A program made the translations under genes and the position numbers. From Affinundibacterium seohonense (lineage in GTDB: Bacteria > Pseudomonadota > Gammaproteobacteria > Burkholderiales > Burkholderiaceae_D): a stretch of 64,000 nt of DNA. Location: positions 124,001 to 188,000 of the forward strand of contig NZ_JACOFW010000005.1 of NCBI RefSeq assembly GCF_014284305.1. Reading direction: 5' to 3'. Shown here piece after piece: positions 30,818-39,725 of the stretch. The first letter of the stretch is position 1. Each line of letters starts with the position of its first letter. The notes beneath the pieces are model-generated. The model was not told where the DNA came from. It saw only the letters and a program-made list of their open reading frames with translations, and did not search any database.

Positions 30818-30853
30818 GAAGGATGTTGAACACACCAAAACTCAACATCCTTC
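30818..30853. terminator. Hairpin terminator after the lipoprotein gene
   Basis: A perfect 12-bp stem GAAGGATGTTGA / TCAACATCCTTC encloses the 12-base loop ACACACCAAAAC and is followed by TTTG. It lies 58 bases after the lipoprotein stop. Confidence 0.7.
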
Positions 30854-30982
30854 TTTGCAAGATTTAGCCAAAGAAATTTTCACCTCGATCGGTGGTAACT
30901 GAGTTTGAAATCCCAGAGATCCTATTTATGCACTGCTCTTTCACGGAACCCTCTTAGCATGCAGCAATGCTCAACAACTTCG

Positions 30983-31065
30983 TTCAAAAAAATCTTCATT
31001 CTTTTTCTTGCTCGCGGCCTCTTCGTTTTCGTTCTTCATCTCGAACGTAATCGACACGATTTTCG
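30983..31065 (-). pseudogene. Fragment of a DUF2130 gene
   Basis: About 83 bases closely match the part of the intact DUF2130 gene near 33577-33659 (same strand). Read on the minus strand it gives [20 protein letters not shown] followed by KNEDFF, against the intact gene's [20 protein letters not shown] and KNEDFL. The frame is not open on either side for long, so this is a remnant of a duplicated or transferred DUF2130 gene. It preserves exactly the acidic ExK-like segment. Confidence 0.75.
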
Positions 31066-31218
31066 TTGATTACCTCATACAGTTATATAGGTACATATCT
31101 CTAGTTATTCGGATACGCTGCAATTCGGCGTCGAGCAATATCGCCGTATGAGAAATTCAAGACGTAGAAATAGGTTACGACAACAAACAAAGTAACTGAA
31201 ACCTAAGTCATGATCAGA

Positions 31219-32754
31219 CTAGTCATGAGCAATCCCTGCTGAGGTTGGCCTAACAGAATAGTCATTCTCAGATTGCTCGTTCACCCACTCAAATCCATCT
31301 GCTGGGTCGAGTCTTCCTTTGCCATCCCATACGACATTCGGATATTGTTTATGCTGCATTCCTTTAGGAAAACTCAAGTACTCTCTTTGCACCTGTTCTT
31401 CGGCAACTAATTCACGATAAATTCTACGTCTCGTCGAAAAGTAGCGAAACAAAAACAATGCAGCAAATATGACCATAAGAGGAGAACCTGCGAGTAAGCA
31501 AATCACTCCACAAATTCCATAGAAATAGAGGAGCTTGACCCCTTCAAGCTTCATTCTTCTCGTAATCTCTTTCTCAATCGCCGCATTAGCAATCATGGAT
31601 GCGCTTCCAATTGAAATCTGTGCTATCTCCTTAATAGGAACTTGTACACCTTTGCTAGCAACAATTCGCTCGGCCTCCGCCACTTTTACAGCCTGTTCTT
31701 GGAGCGCCACGAGGCGACCTCGAATTTCAGAAACGACTCCTTCAATCTCCACTATGCCGATCGAATGTGCTAACTCTGTAATTTGCATCTCAGCATCGAT
31801 GCATGCCTCAGGAGTATCTAGTGACAAGCTTTTGAGTTTGCCTTTTATCAAATCAATCTTATACTCCTTAATGCCAGGCGCTACGTTCGCAATCGAGACC
31901 TGCTCCACATCGTTCTCGTCGTCACCGAACTGTCTGATCCAATATTTGTAAATGTTGGGATTGTGCGGGTTCAATTCCAAAGCTTGCGGAATCAAAATTT
32001 TTGCTTGATCATTTGCGACGCGACCACTCTCTAAATTCGCCAATATAGCATTTGAACGATCAACATCAACTTCCGTAGGAAACTGATAAACGATCTCGGG
32101 AAAACTACGGCTATTGACCAAATCAACAACCGCCAAATGCAATGAGAAAACGATCGCTTCCAAACGATCAGATAAATGTTTGATCAGATCTGGATTCTTA
32201 AAGTACTTCTCTTTCTCACCCTTTAACTCTGCACCATCAATTGCACTACCAATGGAATTTCCGACTTTATTGATTGCAGAAATAGCGAGATTCGCTGCGC
32301 CTGCAACAGCCATTCCTTGCACTGCTCCGTCGACACCAAATCCTCCGCCTACAATCGTTGGCCCACCCTGTCCTTCAAGACGACGCCCTGTTTCAAATGA
32401 GTCCGATGCCTGCATAAATTGCGCATAAATATTCCTGACCTCGAAAGTATCCGACTCCCATGTATTATATTTACTCCAAAATTTGGAAATAAATGTCTCG
32501 TCACTAACGTCGTAAATACCCAAGCTCACCAAATCGGTCATGCAATGATCTACCGATGAGGCGAGCAATTGACTCATAATCGAATCTAACTGCTGAATAA
32601 GTTCATCGAAATTTGATATGGAAGATCGGTACAAGGACGTGAACTCATTCTTCTTCAGGCTTGCCAAATCCAAATAGGTTTCCCTTAGCTTGTTATAAGC
32701 AGATCGCTCTTTGCTCGGCTGAGACAAAAGAGAGGAGAGTCTTTCATACGGCAT
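31219..32754 (-). CDS. Unknown membrane-anchored protein
   Basis: 511 residues, no family recognised. The N-terminal ~130 residues are helical and polar. A Gly-rich stretch (GGPTIVGGGFGVDGAVQG) leads into an Ala-rich hydrophobic helix (residues about 135-165). A single TPR-like turn (ALELNPHNPNIYKYW) lies mid-protein. Two hydrophobic segments near residues 405-440 (YFYGICGVICLLAG, PLMVIFAALFLFRYF) precede a polar C-terminus with a WDGKGRLDPADGFEW motif. It stands alone between the DUF2130 remnant and the intact DUF2130 gene. Unknown function; probably inner-membrane associated. Confidence 0.6.
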   Translation of the reverse strand: MPYERLSSLLSQPSKERSAYNKLRETYLDLASLKKNEFTSLYRSSISNFDELIQQLDSIMSQLLASSVDHCMTDLVSLGIYDVSDETFISKFWSKYNTWESDTFEVRNIYAQFMQASDSFETGRRLEGQGGPTIVGGGFGVDGAVQGMAVAGAANLAISAINKVGNSIGSAIDGAELKGEKEKYFKNPDLIKHLSDRLEAIVFSLHLAVVDLVNSRSFPEIVYQFPTEVDVDRSNAILANLESGRVANDQAKILIPQALELNPHNPNIYKYWIRQFGDDENDVEQVSIANVAPGIKEYKIDLIKGKLKSLSLDTPEACIDAEMQITELAHSIGIVEIEGVVSEIRGRLVALQEQAVKVAEAERIVASKGVQVPIKEIAQISIGSASMIANAAIEKEITRRMKLEGVKLLYFYGICGVICLLAGSPLMVIFAALFLFRYFSTRRRIYRELVAEEQVQREYLSFPKGMQHKQYPNVVWDGKGRLDPADGFEWVNEQSENDYSVRPTSAGIAHD

Positions 32755-33063
32755 ATTTCAATTTCCTAACGAAACAGTTTCAAATGTAATTTCATCTCGC
32801 CGTGCAATTTTTCCCAAGGGCGATCCGATAAATTCAGATTAAATCAAAGCTCACAATACCTCTCATTTCTAGCGACACATTCTTTTTGTGACATTTGAGA
32901 TAACGCCAATTCTAGTAACAACTCAATGCATAAGGCAATAGCGCAAAAACAAAGAAGCTATCGATTCCACTTTTATATGTAAAAATTGACCAATCGAACA
33001 TGCCAAATTAGATCTGCCTATAAAAATCAAAACGAATGTACTTGAGTTTTAATAAGCGCAAAG
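32755..33063. other. 309-bp AT-rich gap, nothing identified
   Basis: The stretch between the DUF2130 stop and the start of the 511-residue protein shows no open frame or strong hairpin. The promoter of the downstream minus-strand gene presumably lies here. Confidence 0.5.
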
Positions 33064-34470
33064 CTATCCCAACAAATCACCACCACTACGCAAATCCACA
33101 AACTTCTGCGCCATGGTCGGATTCCCCTTCGTCAGCCGCTTAATCGTCACATCCTGCGCCTTGTCATTCGCTAAGCGCAAATTGCGATCAGTGCCCAGCA
33201 AGGCGTCTTTGGTTTTTTGTAAATGATCAATCGACTTGTCGATTTCCTCGATAGCTTTTTGAAACTTCGCTGAAGCCAACTCATAATTTTTACCGAAAGC
33301 AGCCTTAAAGTTATCGAGCTCGCTCTCAAAATTCGTGATATCAATATTCTGCGACTTCACCAGCGCCAACTCATTTTTATACTGCAGCGAATTCATCGCC
33401 GCATTACGCAACAGGGTGATCATCGGGATAAAAAACTGCGGACGCACTACGTACATTTTCGGATAACGATGGAATACATCGACAATGCCTGAATTGTAAA
33501 GCTCGTTGTCAGGTTCGAGCATCGATACCAAGATTGCGTATTCGCAGTCCTTTTCATTTCGATCTTTATCAAGCTCTTTCAAAAAGTCTTCATTCTTTTT
33601 CTTAGTCGCCGTTTCTTCATTCTCGTTCTTCATTTCGAACATGATCGACACAATCTCGATTCCCGAGTCATCGAAATCACGAAAGATGAAATCACCTTTA
33701 CTGCCGCTACGGGCGTCATTGTCTTTTTCAAAGTCTGCACGCGGGAATGCCATCGAGCGAATTTTATTGAACTCGATCTCACAATGCTGCTCCAAAGTTT
33801 CGCCCACCATCTTGGTCGACAAACGCGCCTTCATGTCCTTCAAACGTTCAATCGCTTCATCACGATCTTTGAGCTGCGTTTCGTATTTTTCTTTAAGCGC
33901 ATTCTCCGCCAGATTGCGTTCCAACTGCGAACGCTCCAAACCATTCTTCAACTCGTCACGCTGCTTCTCGACCTGCGACACCGCGTCTTTAATCGTCAAT
34001 TGTTGGCTCATCTCCGTCGCATCCAACTGCGCCTTCAAATTTTGAATTTGCGCTTCCTTCTCCGCAGCGACTTTATGCACTTCGTTCTGCAGCTTCGCTT
34101 CCAACAAAGCCGCCGCCGCTTCTTTATCACGCTTAGCCTGCGCTAGCTCATTCGACAAAGCATCGCGCTGCTTCTGCACATCGCTCAAAGCCTCGTTCAC
34201 CGCTAACTGTTTCTCCACACCGACAGCATCGAGCTTCGCCTTCAAAGTCAAAATCTCAGCATCCTTACTCGCTGCCAAACGCTGCGCCTCACTCGCACTT
34301 CTCGCCTCCGCTAACTCCACCGCGGTCTGTTTCTCTTGCGCAGCCAAAGCCAAACGCTCATGCAAAGCCTGCTCAAACTCCGCATCGTGCACCTGCCGCA
34401 CAATATCGGCGTAACCGGTTTCATCGATCTTAAAAGCTTTACTGCAGTGGGGGCAGATGATTTCGTTCAT
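33064..34470 (-). CDS. DUF2130 coiled-coil protein with nuclease-like C-terminal domain
   Basis: 468 residues, started at [20 protein letters not shown] (34470) behind GAGGTGCC. An N-terminal CPHC half zinc knuckle is followed by a long coiled coil (residues about 35-220) rich in A, E, K and Q heptads, then the DUF2130 domain. [20 protein letters not shown] followed by FEMKNE has the D...ExK spacing of a PD-(D/E)xK nuclease, and RmuC-like proteins have a similar overall shape; that reading is my inference. A fragment of a second copy lies at 30983-31065. Confidence 0.8.
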   Translation of the reverse strand: MNEIICPHCSKAFKIDETGYADIVRQVHDAEFEQALHERLALAAQEKQTAVELAEARSASEAQRLAASKDAEILTLKAKLDAVGVEKQLAVNEALSDVQKQRDALSNELAQAKRDKEAAAALLEAKLQNEVHKVAAEKEAQIQNLKAQLDATEMSQQLTIKDAVSQVEKQRDELKNGLERSQLERNLAENALKEKYETQLKDRDEAIERLKDMKARLSTKMVGETLEQHCEIEFNKIRSMAFPRADFEKDNDARSGSKGDFIFRDFDDSGIEIVSIMFEMKNENEETATKKKNEDFLKELDKDRNEKDCEYAILVSMLEPDNELYNSGIVDVFHRYPKMYVVRPQFFIPMITLLRNAAMNSLQYKNELALVKSQNIDITNFESELDNFKAAFGKNYELASAKFQKAIEEIDKSIDHLQKTKDALLGTDRNLRLANDKAQDVTIKRLTKGNPTMAQKFVDLRSGGDLLG

Positions 34471-34558
34471 TCTTGGCACCTCAATAATGTTAATACGATC
34501 ACTATACACAAACTACGCGACATGGGCTGTCGCAATGATGCCCTAAAATGAACACATT

Positions 34559-34581
34559 ATTGGTCGCAAACCGCGGCCAAT
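34559..34581. promoter_or_regulatory. Palindrome upstream of the 34606 gene
   Basis: ATTGG-T-CGC-AAACC-GCG-G-CCAAT folds into a hairpin or forms an operator-like dyad 24 bases before a start codon, in the divergent region shared with the DUF2130 gene. Confidence 0.4.
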
Positions 34582-34605
34582 GAATTCAAATCAAAGGAGG
34601 CAGCA

Positions 34606-34956
34606 ATGGAATCCCGCTGGATCCCTACTAATCATCCCCCTAACTCAAATAATGATTCGGTCGCCCCGATAGATCTCGAGAACGGCGATTTTGGAACACC
34701 GCCAGACGAGCGAGTCCTGCGTCTCTGCAAACCCGCACCGCTCCCAACACAGAGCTGTCAAGAAACAATCACACTCATCGAAACTCTACTAATGCAAGCG
34801 AAATCAGGAGAATTGATCGGGGTAGCGCTGGTTGGACTCTATCGTGGCGGCAAATATCGATTAGACTTAACGGGTGACGCGAAGTTTGAAGGCAACACCA
34901 TGAGCGTTGCAGGAATGCTCGCCAAATTGCAATCCATGGCGCTTGACCTGTATTAA
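34606..34956 (+). CDS. Small hypothetical protein
   Basis: 116 residues with an excellent ribosome binding site (AAAGGAGGCAGCA). The C-terminal half (ELIGVALVGLYRGGKYRLDL, then a loop and MLAKLQSMALDL) looks like a small alpha/beta domain; the first half is Pro-rich and probably disordered. The metallophosphoesterase gene begins 33 bases downstream. No family recognised. Confidence 0.65.
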   Translation: MESRWIPTNHPPNSNNDSVAPIDLENGDFGTPPDERVLRLCKPAPLPTQSCQETITLIETLLMQAKSGELIGVALVGLYRGGKYRLDLTGDAKFEGNTMSVAGMLAKLQSMALDLY

Positions 34957-34989
34957 GATCAAAACCACAGTTCCTACAAAAAAAAGACT

Positions 34990-36027
34990 ATGCAAGAACT
35001 TATCCAAACACTTCCACTAGGCCCACTCGACATCATTGGCGATATCCACGGCGAAATCGACTCACTGCGGCAGCTCCTCAAAGAATTAGACTATGACGAA
35101 GAAGGAAACCACCCAGACAATCGGCTACTCGTCTTCGTTGGAGACTATTGCGATCGTGGGCCAGATAGCCCAGCCGTAATCGCATTGGTGGCGAAGCTGG
35201 TGAAAGCTAAACGTGCGTTTGCCATACTCGGCAATCATGAACTCAACCTCTTACGCAACGATGCAAAAGATGGATCGGGTTGGTACTTTGACTCGCAAGA
35301 CGCGCACGATCAAGAAAAGTTCGCCCCTTATCAACGCGCAAGCGAACAAGAACGGCAAGAGATTCGTAACTTTCTCCTCAGCTTGCCCATCGCTCTCGAG
35401 CGTAACGATATTCGAATTGTGCATGCAGCATGGGACAGCGATGCGATAGCGCGAGTGAGGGCCACCAAAGACAAACCGCTACTCGAACTCTATCAAGAAT
35501 GGCATAGCGCAACACAAGTAAAACTTACGGAGATCAAGCCTTTAGTCGAGCAAGAGAAACAAACATGGCCACACGACCTTAAGCATAAGCATCATGCGCC
35601 ACCAATGCTGCACGCGCATGCACAAAAAGACGTCATCAACCAAAACCACAACCCATTACGCGTACTGACGTCAGGTTTAGAACGTGAAGCAGAAGAGTCA
35701 TTCTACACCAGCGGCAAATGGCGCTTCGCCGAGCGTGTGCAATGGTGGAATGAATATAACGAAGACACGCCCGTCGTGATTGGCCATTATTGGCGGCAAC
35801 CGCACAAAATCGATCGCTCGATCATTGGCAAAGGTGATGCCAACCTCTTCGCGGATATTGAACCTGATGCTTGGCATGGCAAACATCGGAATGTGTTTTG
35901 TGTGGACTTTTCAGTTGGTGGAAAATGGTCTGCACGGAAGTATGATATAGCTACCGCGCATCATTTTCGGTTGGGGGCTTTGAGGTGGCCTGAAGGTAAC
36001 CTCTTATTTAGCGAAACAGAAAAATAA
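34990..36027 (+). CDS. Calcineurin-like metallophosphoesterase
   Basis: 345 residues with the full Ser/Thr-phosphatase signature set: IIGDIHGEIDSLRQLL (first metal motif), VFVGDYCDRGPDSP (GDxxDRG) and AILGNHELNLL (GNHE). Later His ligands are in VHAAWD and VIGHYW. It resembles the ApaH/PrpE/protein phosphatase branch but is longer, with inserts at residues about 170-230. Substrate (phosphoprotein or dinucleotide) is unknown. It ends 39 bases before the convergent GIY-YIG gene. Confidence 0.82.
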   Translation: MQELIQTLPLGPLDIIGDIHGEIDSLRQLLKELDYDEEGNHPDNRLLVFVGDYCDRGPDSPAVIALVAKLVKAKRAFAILGNHELNLLRNDAKDGSGWYFDSQDAHDQEKFAPYQRASEQERQEIRNFLLSLPIALERNDIRIVHAAWDSDAIARVRATKDKPLLELYQEWHSATQVKLTEIKPLVEQEKQTWPHDLKHKHHAPPMLHAHAQKDVINQNHNPLRVLTSGLEREAEESFYTSGKWRFAERVQWWNEYNEDTPVVIGHYWRQPHKIDRSIIGKGDANLFADIEPDAWHGKHRNVFCVDFSVGGKWSARKYDIATAHHFRLGALRWPEGNLLFSETEK

Positions 36028-36066
36028 TCGATGTTCGAACGAGCATACACCGAGCTTTTCAAATTT

Positions 36067-36957
36067 CTACTTCCAAACATCATCCAAACAATTCGCACGT
36101 TGAATTTTCTCGAGCACCGCATACCTCGGTGATTGCATATTGATTTCGCTCGACTCAGTTCGAGGGATAGGGGTTATCGCAATCGCCTTGCCCTTGAAGT
36201 TCAATTGAAATTTTCCTGTTTCACCATAGGGCACAATTGAGTCCACTTCAGCGTAATGAGTAATTGCGCCAACGGGCGCCACTTGGTATGCAGCGATGTA
36301 TTTGATTTTCCGGATATATTTCGCGCCGATTCGAATAGCAAACCAGCAGTTCTCTTCTATGAAGCGCTTATTGAAGCCATCAGATCTTGCCGGCACCACA
36401 ATCGTATCAAATACATCGCTTTCTTCGCTTACTGGTTGCACTTCATCCAATTGCTCATTTTGCTGGCCCGGCGTGAAGGCATTAATCCCAAGCATAGGAA
36501 GAATCAACAACATATCATTCAAAAAAGCTTGAGCGGTTGCCTTTGCTACAGGCGACATAGTCGGTGGGTTTGGAATATTTTTATTCATCAGAATTGCGCG
36601 ATCATATTTCTTCGCAAGGTTTATCAATTCCGATTCAAGATATTGCACTTCTGTTTTGCCAATCTTGTGATTCCGGTCGACAAAATAAACACCCCAGCTC
36701 CAGCCCTCCTTCTTCGAAACGTGTGTCTTCAAACGATCACCGACAGGATCTGCCTCCCCAATATAAATGGTCTCTTCAGCGGCATCTCCGAACAAAATAT
36801 AGATTCCAGCTTGATTAAAGCCCGGTTCGTGTTTCAACGAGGCGAAAAGTTCCTTGTTAAAAACGACCCCAAAACCAGACCAATTAGACTTATCCAAATG
36901 TCGAATACCCTCTGGATCTCCGGTTGTAGCGAACAATGTAATTGAGAATGGTTGCAT
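36067..36957 (-). CDS. GIY-YIG nuclease domain protein at the end of the defence operon
   Basis: 296 residues. A GIY-YIG core lies at residues about 50-125: GIYILFGD, then ETIYIGEADPVGDRLKTHV with the catalytic Arg, and YLESELINLAKK with the likely metal-binding Glu. The C-terminal ~100 residues form an extra domain. It starts 3 bases after the stop of the PLD-SNF2 helicase, so it belongs to the same transcript. Its base composition is lower in GC than the helicase. It may supply a DNA-cutting activity to the system. Confidence 0.75.
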   Translation of the reverse strand: MQPFSITLFATTGDPEGIRHLDKSNWSGFGVVFNKELFASLKHEPGFNQAGIYILFGDAAEETIYIGEADPVGDRLKTHVSKKEGWSWGVYFVDRNHKIGKTEVQYLESELINLAKKYDRAILMNKNIPNPPTMSPVAKATAQAFLNDMLLILPMLGINAFTPGQQNEQLDEVQPVSEESDVFDTIVVPARSDGFNKRFIEENCWFAIRIGAKYIRKIKYIAAYQVAPVGAITHYAEVDSIVPYGETGKFQLNFKGKAIAITPIPRTESSEINMQSPRYAVLEKIQRANCLDDVWK

Positions 36958-36960
36958 TGA

Positions 36961-39714
36961 TTAATTCCAAGAGCTGCTCATAAGATCTGTGAGATCCCGT
37001 CGTGAAAGTACTTCTGTGAATTCGCGCCAATCTTTGTCGGGTGGCATCATGGTACCGGTATAACGTAAATCAAAGCCTGTCGCTTTTTTCTGTGCGTTGA
37101 TGTACTCATCCAGTCTTTCGCCGAGTGCTTCAATGTCATCGATCCATTCGTCCTTGATGGTATCCGGCAGTGAGCCGAAGAGGTCGTATCGACTCTTCAT
37201 CCGCTCTGATAGACGCTCATAGATTTTTTCATCTACCGTTTGTTCAAACACGAGATTCAGCATGTCGACAATTTCGCGCTTTTGTCCAAAACGTTTGATG
37301 CGGCCAATCCGCTGTTCGAGGCGTGTAGGATTCCAAGGTAGATCGACATTGATCAGAGTTCCGAGTGTTTGCAGGTTCAAACCTTCGCACGCAGCATCGG
37401 TCGCCACCATCACACGAATCTGGTGTTCGGCCACCATCCGCTTTAAAGTTTCACGCTCGACACTCACGCTGTCGCCTCGCTGATACAAACGACTGCGACC
37501 AGCACCCGCATACAGGCCGACAGCCTCTTCCGGATAGCGCGCTGCCAGAGAATCTGCGAGCCATTTCGCTGTATCGTAGTACTGACTGAAGATGATGACA
37601 CCCAATTCCAGCCATTTCTCCTGGTCAAGAAAGTGAACGACCGCCTCCATCTTGGGATCGGCTTCCATCCGCTCGAGTCGGTTAATCAGGCGTTGCAGAA
37701 CTTCTCGTTCTTCACCAGTCTCGGCTTGAAGATCAACTTCTTGCTCTTCATCTACTTCATGCACCGTGTCACCCGCCAGCAAACGTCGGGCCGTAGAGAG
37801 TCCCGCGTGAACGCTAGAACAAATTCGCTGTTCCATGAGGTTTTTCATGAACCCGCTGCCTTTACCGCGTTTTGCAAGTGCCTTGCTGAAGGCACGGGCC
37901 TCGCCATAGGCCTGCCGAAAATCTTCGGAGGTACGCAGCGCCTTACCTTCAAATAACATATCGAAGGCTCGCTGATCTGACACTTGATCGCGTTCAGGAT
38001 GGACATCCACTCCTACAGGAGACAACAACGGCTTGCCATCTTTGTCCTTAGCCTCTTCTAGTTGTTGGCGCTTGCGTAAAACTACATGACGTACCAGCGG
38101 ATTTTCGCGTTGGAACAGCGTTGCACCTGATATGCGGCGCTCCAGTTCCTCTTCTAGAATCTCCCGTGTTTCTTCCGTCAGATCGGCAAGCGAACGGTTA
38201 GTTTGCCACTCCCCGTTCTGCAATCCCAAGTCTTGCCGGATAGCTGAGAACAAACGTCGGGCACGAGGCTCGCTACTTGATTCCATGCGCGGGAGCGGCG
38301 AGCGCAACAGTTCCCACGCATGAGTGAGTGATTCTACTTCCACTCGGCCCGCAAGAATATCGAGCACGTCGTCAGGTCGGTGCCACGGCGCTAGGTCGTG
38401 GCCAAGCACGAAGCGGCCTGGGCCTTGGTGCAGGATGCCCAACAAGTCCCATAGATCAACGGGATTAGTCTGAATCGGCGTGGCCGTACCCAGCAGAACG
38501 TGATCGGCACGCGCGGCGATCTCACGCATGAAGGCCAATAGCTCGTTCGGTGTTCCAGCTTCCTTACCAAAACCCTGACGGGTTCGAGCTTTGTGCGCTT
38601 CGTCGAGAATCACCACACCGAAGCGCATACCGAGCAGATGCTGCTTCTCCAGCGAATCGCGCAGCATCAAGCCCGTCGAGACAATGCCGATGCGCAGCGG
38701 GCAATGAGCAATCTGCTCGCGCCCAGGAGGCGACAGCACTCGCTCGTCCGAGTCCAGCCAGACCTTGCTCACGGTATCCCACCGCGCGGTGGGGATGCCT
38801 AGTTTGTCCAGCATTTCTATCTGCCATTGTTCGGTCAGTGTGGCCGGGGCAAAAATAACGACCGGGCGGCGTGACCCATTGTCTTTGTCGGATAGCAGGC
38901 AGAGCGTCAGTGCGGCCGTCGCCAGCGACAGCGTTTTGCCCAGCCCGACTTCGTCGGCCAACAACAGGCGCACCGTGCCGTAAAGCCGCTGATGGCGCAG
39001 ACATTCGGTCAGAAACCCTTGTTGCCACGGCTGCAGCTGCTGGCCTTCTCGGTAGAGAGGCGACTCAATCAGCGCCGCAGGGGCAAGATTTGCGTCATCG
39101 TCGATCTCAACGAATTCAATCTCTCGCCGATAGCCGCGCCGATGCACCTCGCGGATCACTGCCTGAGGCAATGGTTTTGCTGCGTTCCACAGAAAGTCGA
39201 ATTCTTTTTCTATCCAATCTACGCCGTCCGGGGATTCATCTTCCCACAAAATTTCGTAGTGGCGCTGCCAGCCATTACGAGTTTCGTTCATCGACCCAAT
39301 GAAGCCCAGTTTACGGCCATCAGCCAGGGTAATCACACCGGCCTTGCCGTGCACAAATCCGCAGATGTCATCCGGTGCGATCCGCACCGCCTGTCCATGC
39401 TTGGCAAGGAAGGCGTCTAACCGCCGATAGCGTTCGCGGTTTAGTAAAGCCTCGGCTTCCATGGCGCGCTCGTTCCAGCGACCGAGCATCTGACTCTCGC
39501 GCAGTTGTGCTACTTTCAGGTCATCTGGGTGGATGTCCACGTTGCAGACGATCTTGACCTCGGGGATGTGCTCCAGCGCCTCGCCTGCCACCTCAAACAA
39601 CGAGCTGGTGAAATAGCCCGCGATCCGCTTGTAACTCTGCGCCCCAGCCAGATGCTTCATCAGGAAGCTGGCATCCAGCCGATGGGTACGCGAAGAGAAG
39701 CGCCGAATGCTCAT
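36961..39714 (-). CDS. Phospholipase D-like / SNF2 helicase anti-phage protein
   Basis: 917 residues. The N-terminal ~180 residues are a PLD-like nuclease domain with one HxK motif (VHGKAG, H122/K124) and GSMNE. A SNF2-type helicase follows: Walker A DEVGLGKT (254-261), DEAH (371-374), GTATP (409-413), and in the second lobe FSQYYDT, ATDAACEGLNLQ and LEQRIGRIKRFGQ. It starts 11 bases after the methyltransferase stop. As I recall, PLD-helicases of this form occur with DUF499, DUF3780 and DUF1156 proteins in families labelled anti-phage-associated. It probably moves on and cuts unmodified DNA; this is inferred. GC is near 60-65% here, well above the core genome. Confidence 0.88.
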   Translation of the reverse strand: MSIRRFSSRTHRLDASFLMKHLAGAQSYKRIAGYFTSSLFEVAGEALEHIPEVKIVCNVDIHPDDLKVAQLRESQMLGRWNERAMEAEALLNRERYRRLDAFLAKHGQAVRIAPDDICGFVHGKAGVITLADGRKLGFIGSMNETRNGWQRHYEILWEDESPDGVDWIEKEFDFLWNAAKPLPQAVIREVHRRGYRREIEFVEIDDDANLAPAALIESPLYREGQQLQPWQQGFLTECLRHQRLYGTVRLLLADEVGLGKTLSLATAALTLCLLSDKDNGSRRPVVIFAPATLTEQWQIEMLDKLGIPTARWDTVSKVWLDSDERVLSPPGREQIAHCPLRIGIVSTGLMLRDSLEKQHLLGMRFGVVILDEAHKARTRQGFGKEAGTPNELLAFMREIAARADHVLLGTATPIQTNPVDLWDLLGILHQGPGRFVLGHDLAPWHRPDDVLDILAGRVEVESLTHAWELLRSPLPRMESSSEPRARRLFSAIRQDLGLQNGEWQTNRSLADLTEETREILEEELERRISGATLFQRENPLVRHVVLRKRQQLEEAKDKDGKPLLSPVGVDVHPERDQVSDQRAFDMLFEGKALRTSEDFRQAYGEARAFSKALAKRGKGSGFMKNLMEQRICSSVHAGLSTARRLLAGDTVHEVDEEQEVDLQAETGEEREVLQRLINRLERMEADPKMEAVVHFLDQEKWLELGVIIFSQYYDTAKWLADSLAARYPEEAVGLYAGAGRSRLYQRGDSVSVERETLKRMVAEHQIRVMVATDAACEGLNLQTLGTLINVDLPWNPTRLEQRIGRIKRFGQKREIVDMLNLVFEQTVDEKIYERLSERMKSRYDLFGSLPDTIKDEWIDDIEALGERLDEYINAQKKATGFDLRYTGTMMPPDKDWREFTEVLSRRDLTDLMSSSWN

Positions 39715-39725
39715 GGCTCAATACC

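Noticed and set aside
38550-39302. Long plus-strand frames opposite the helicase and methyltransferase
   Set aside because: High GC leaves many antisense frames open; they carry no recognisable domain and lie fully inside real genes.
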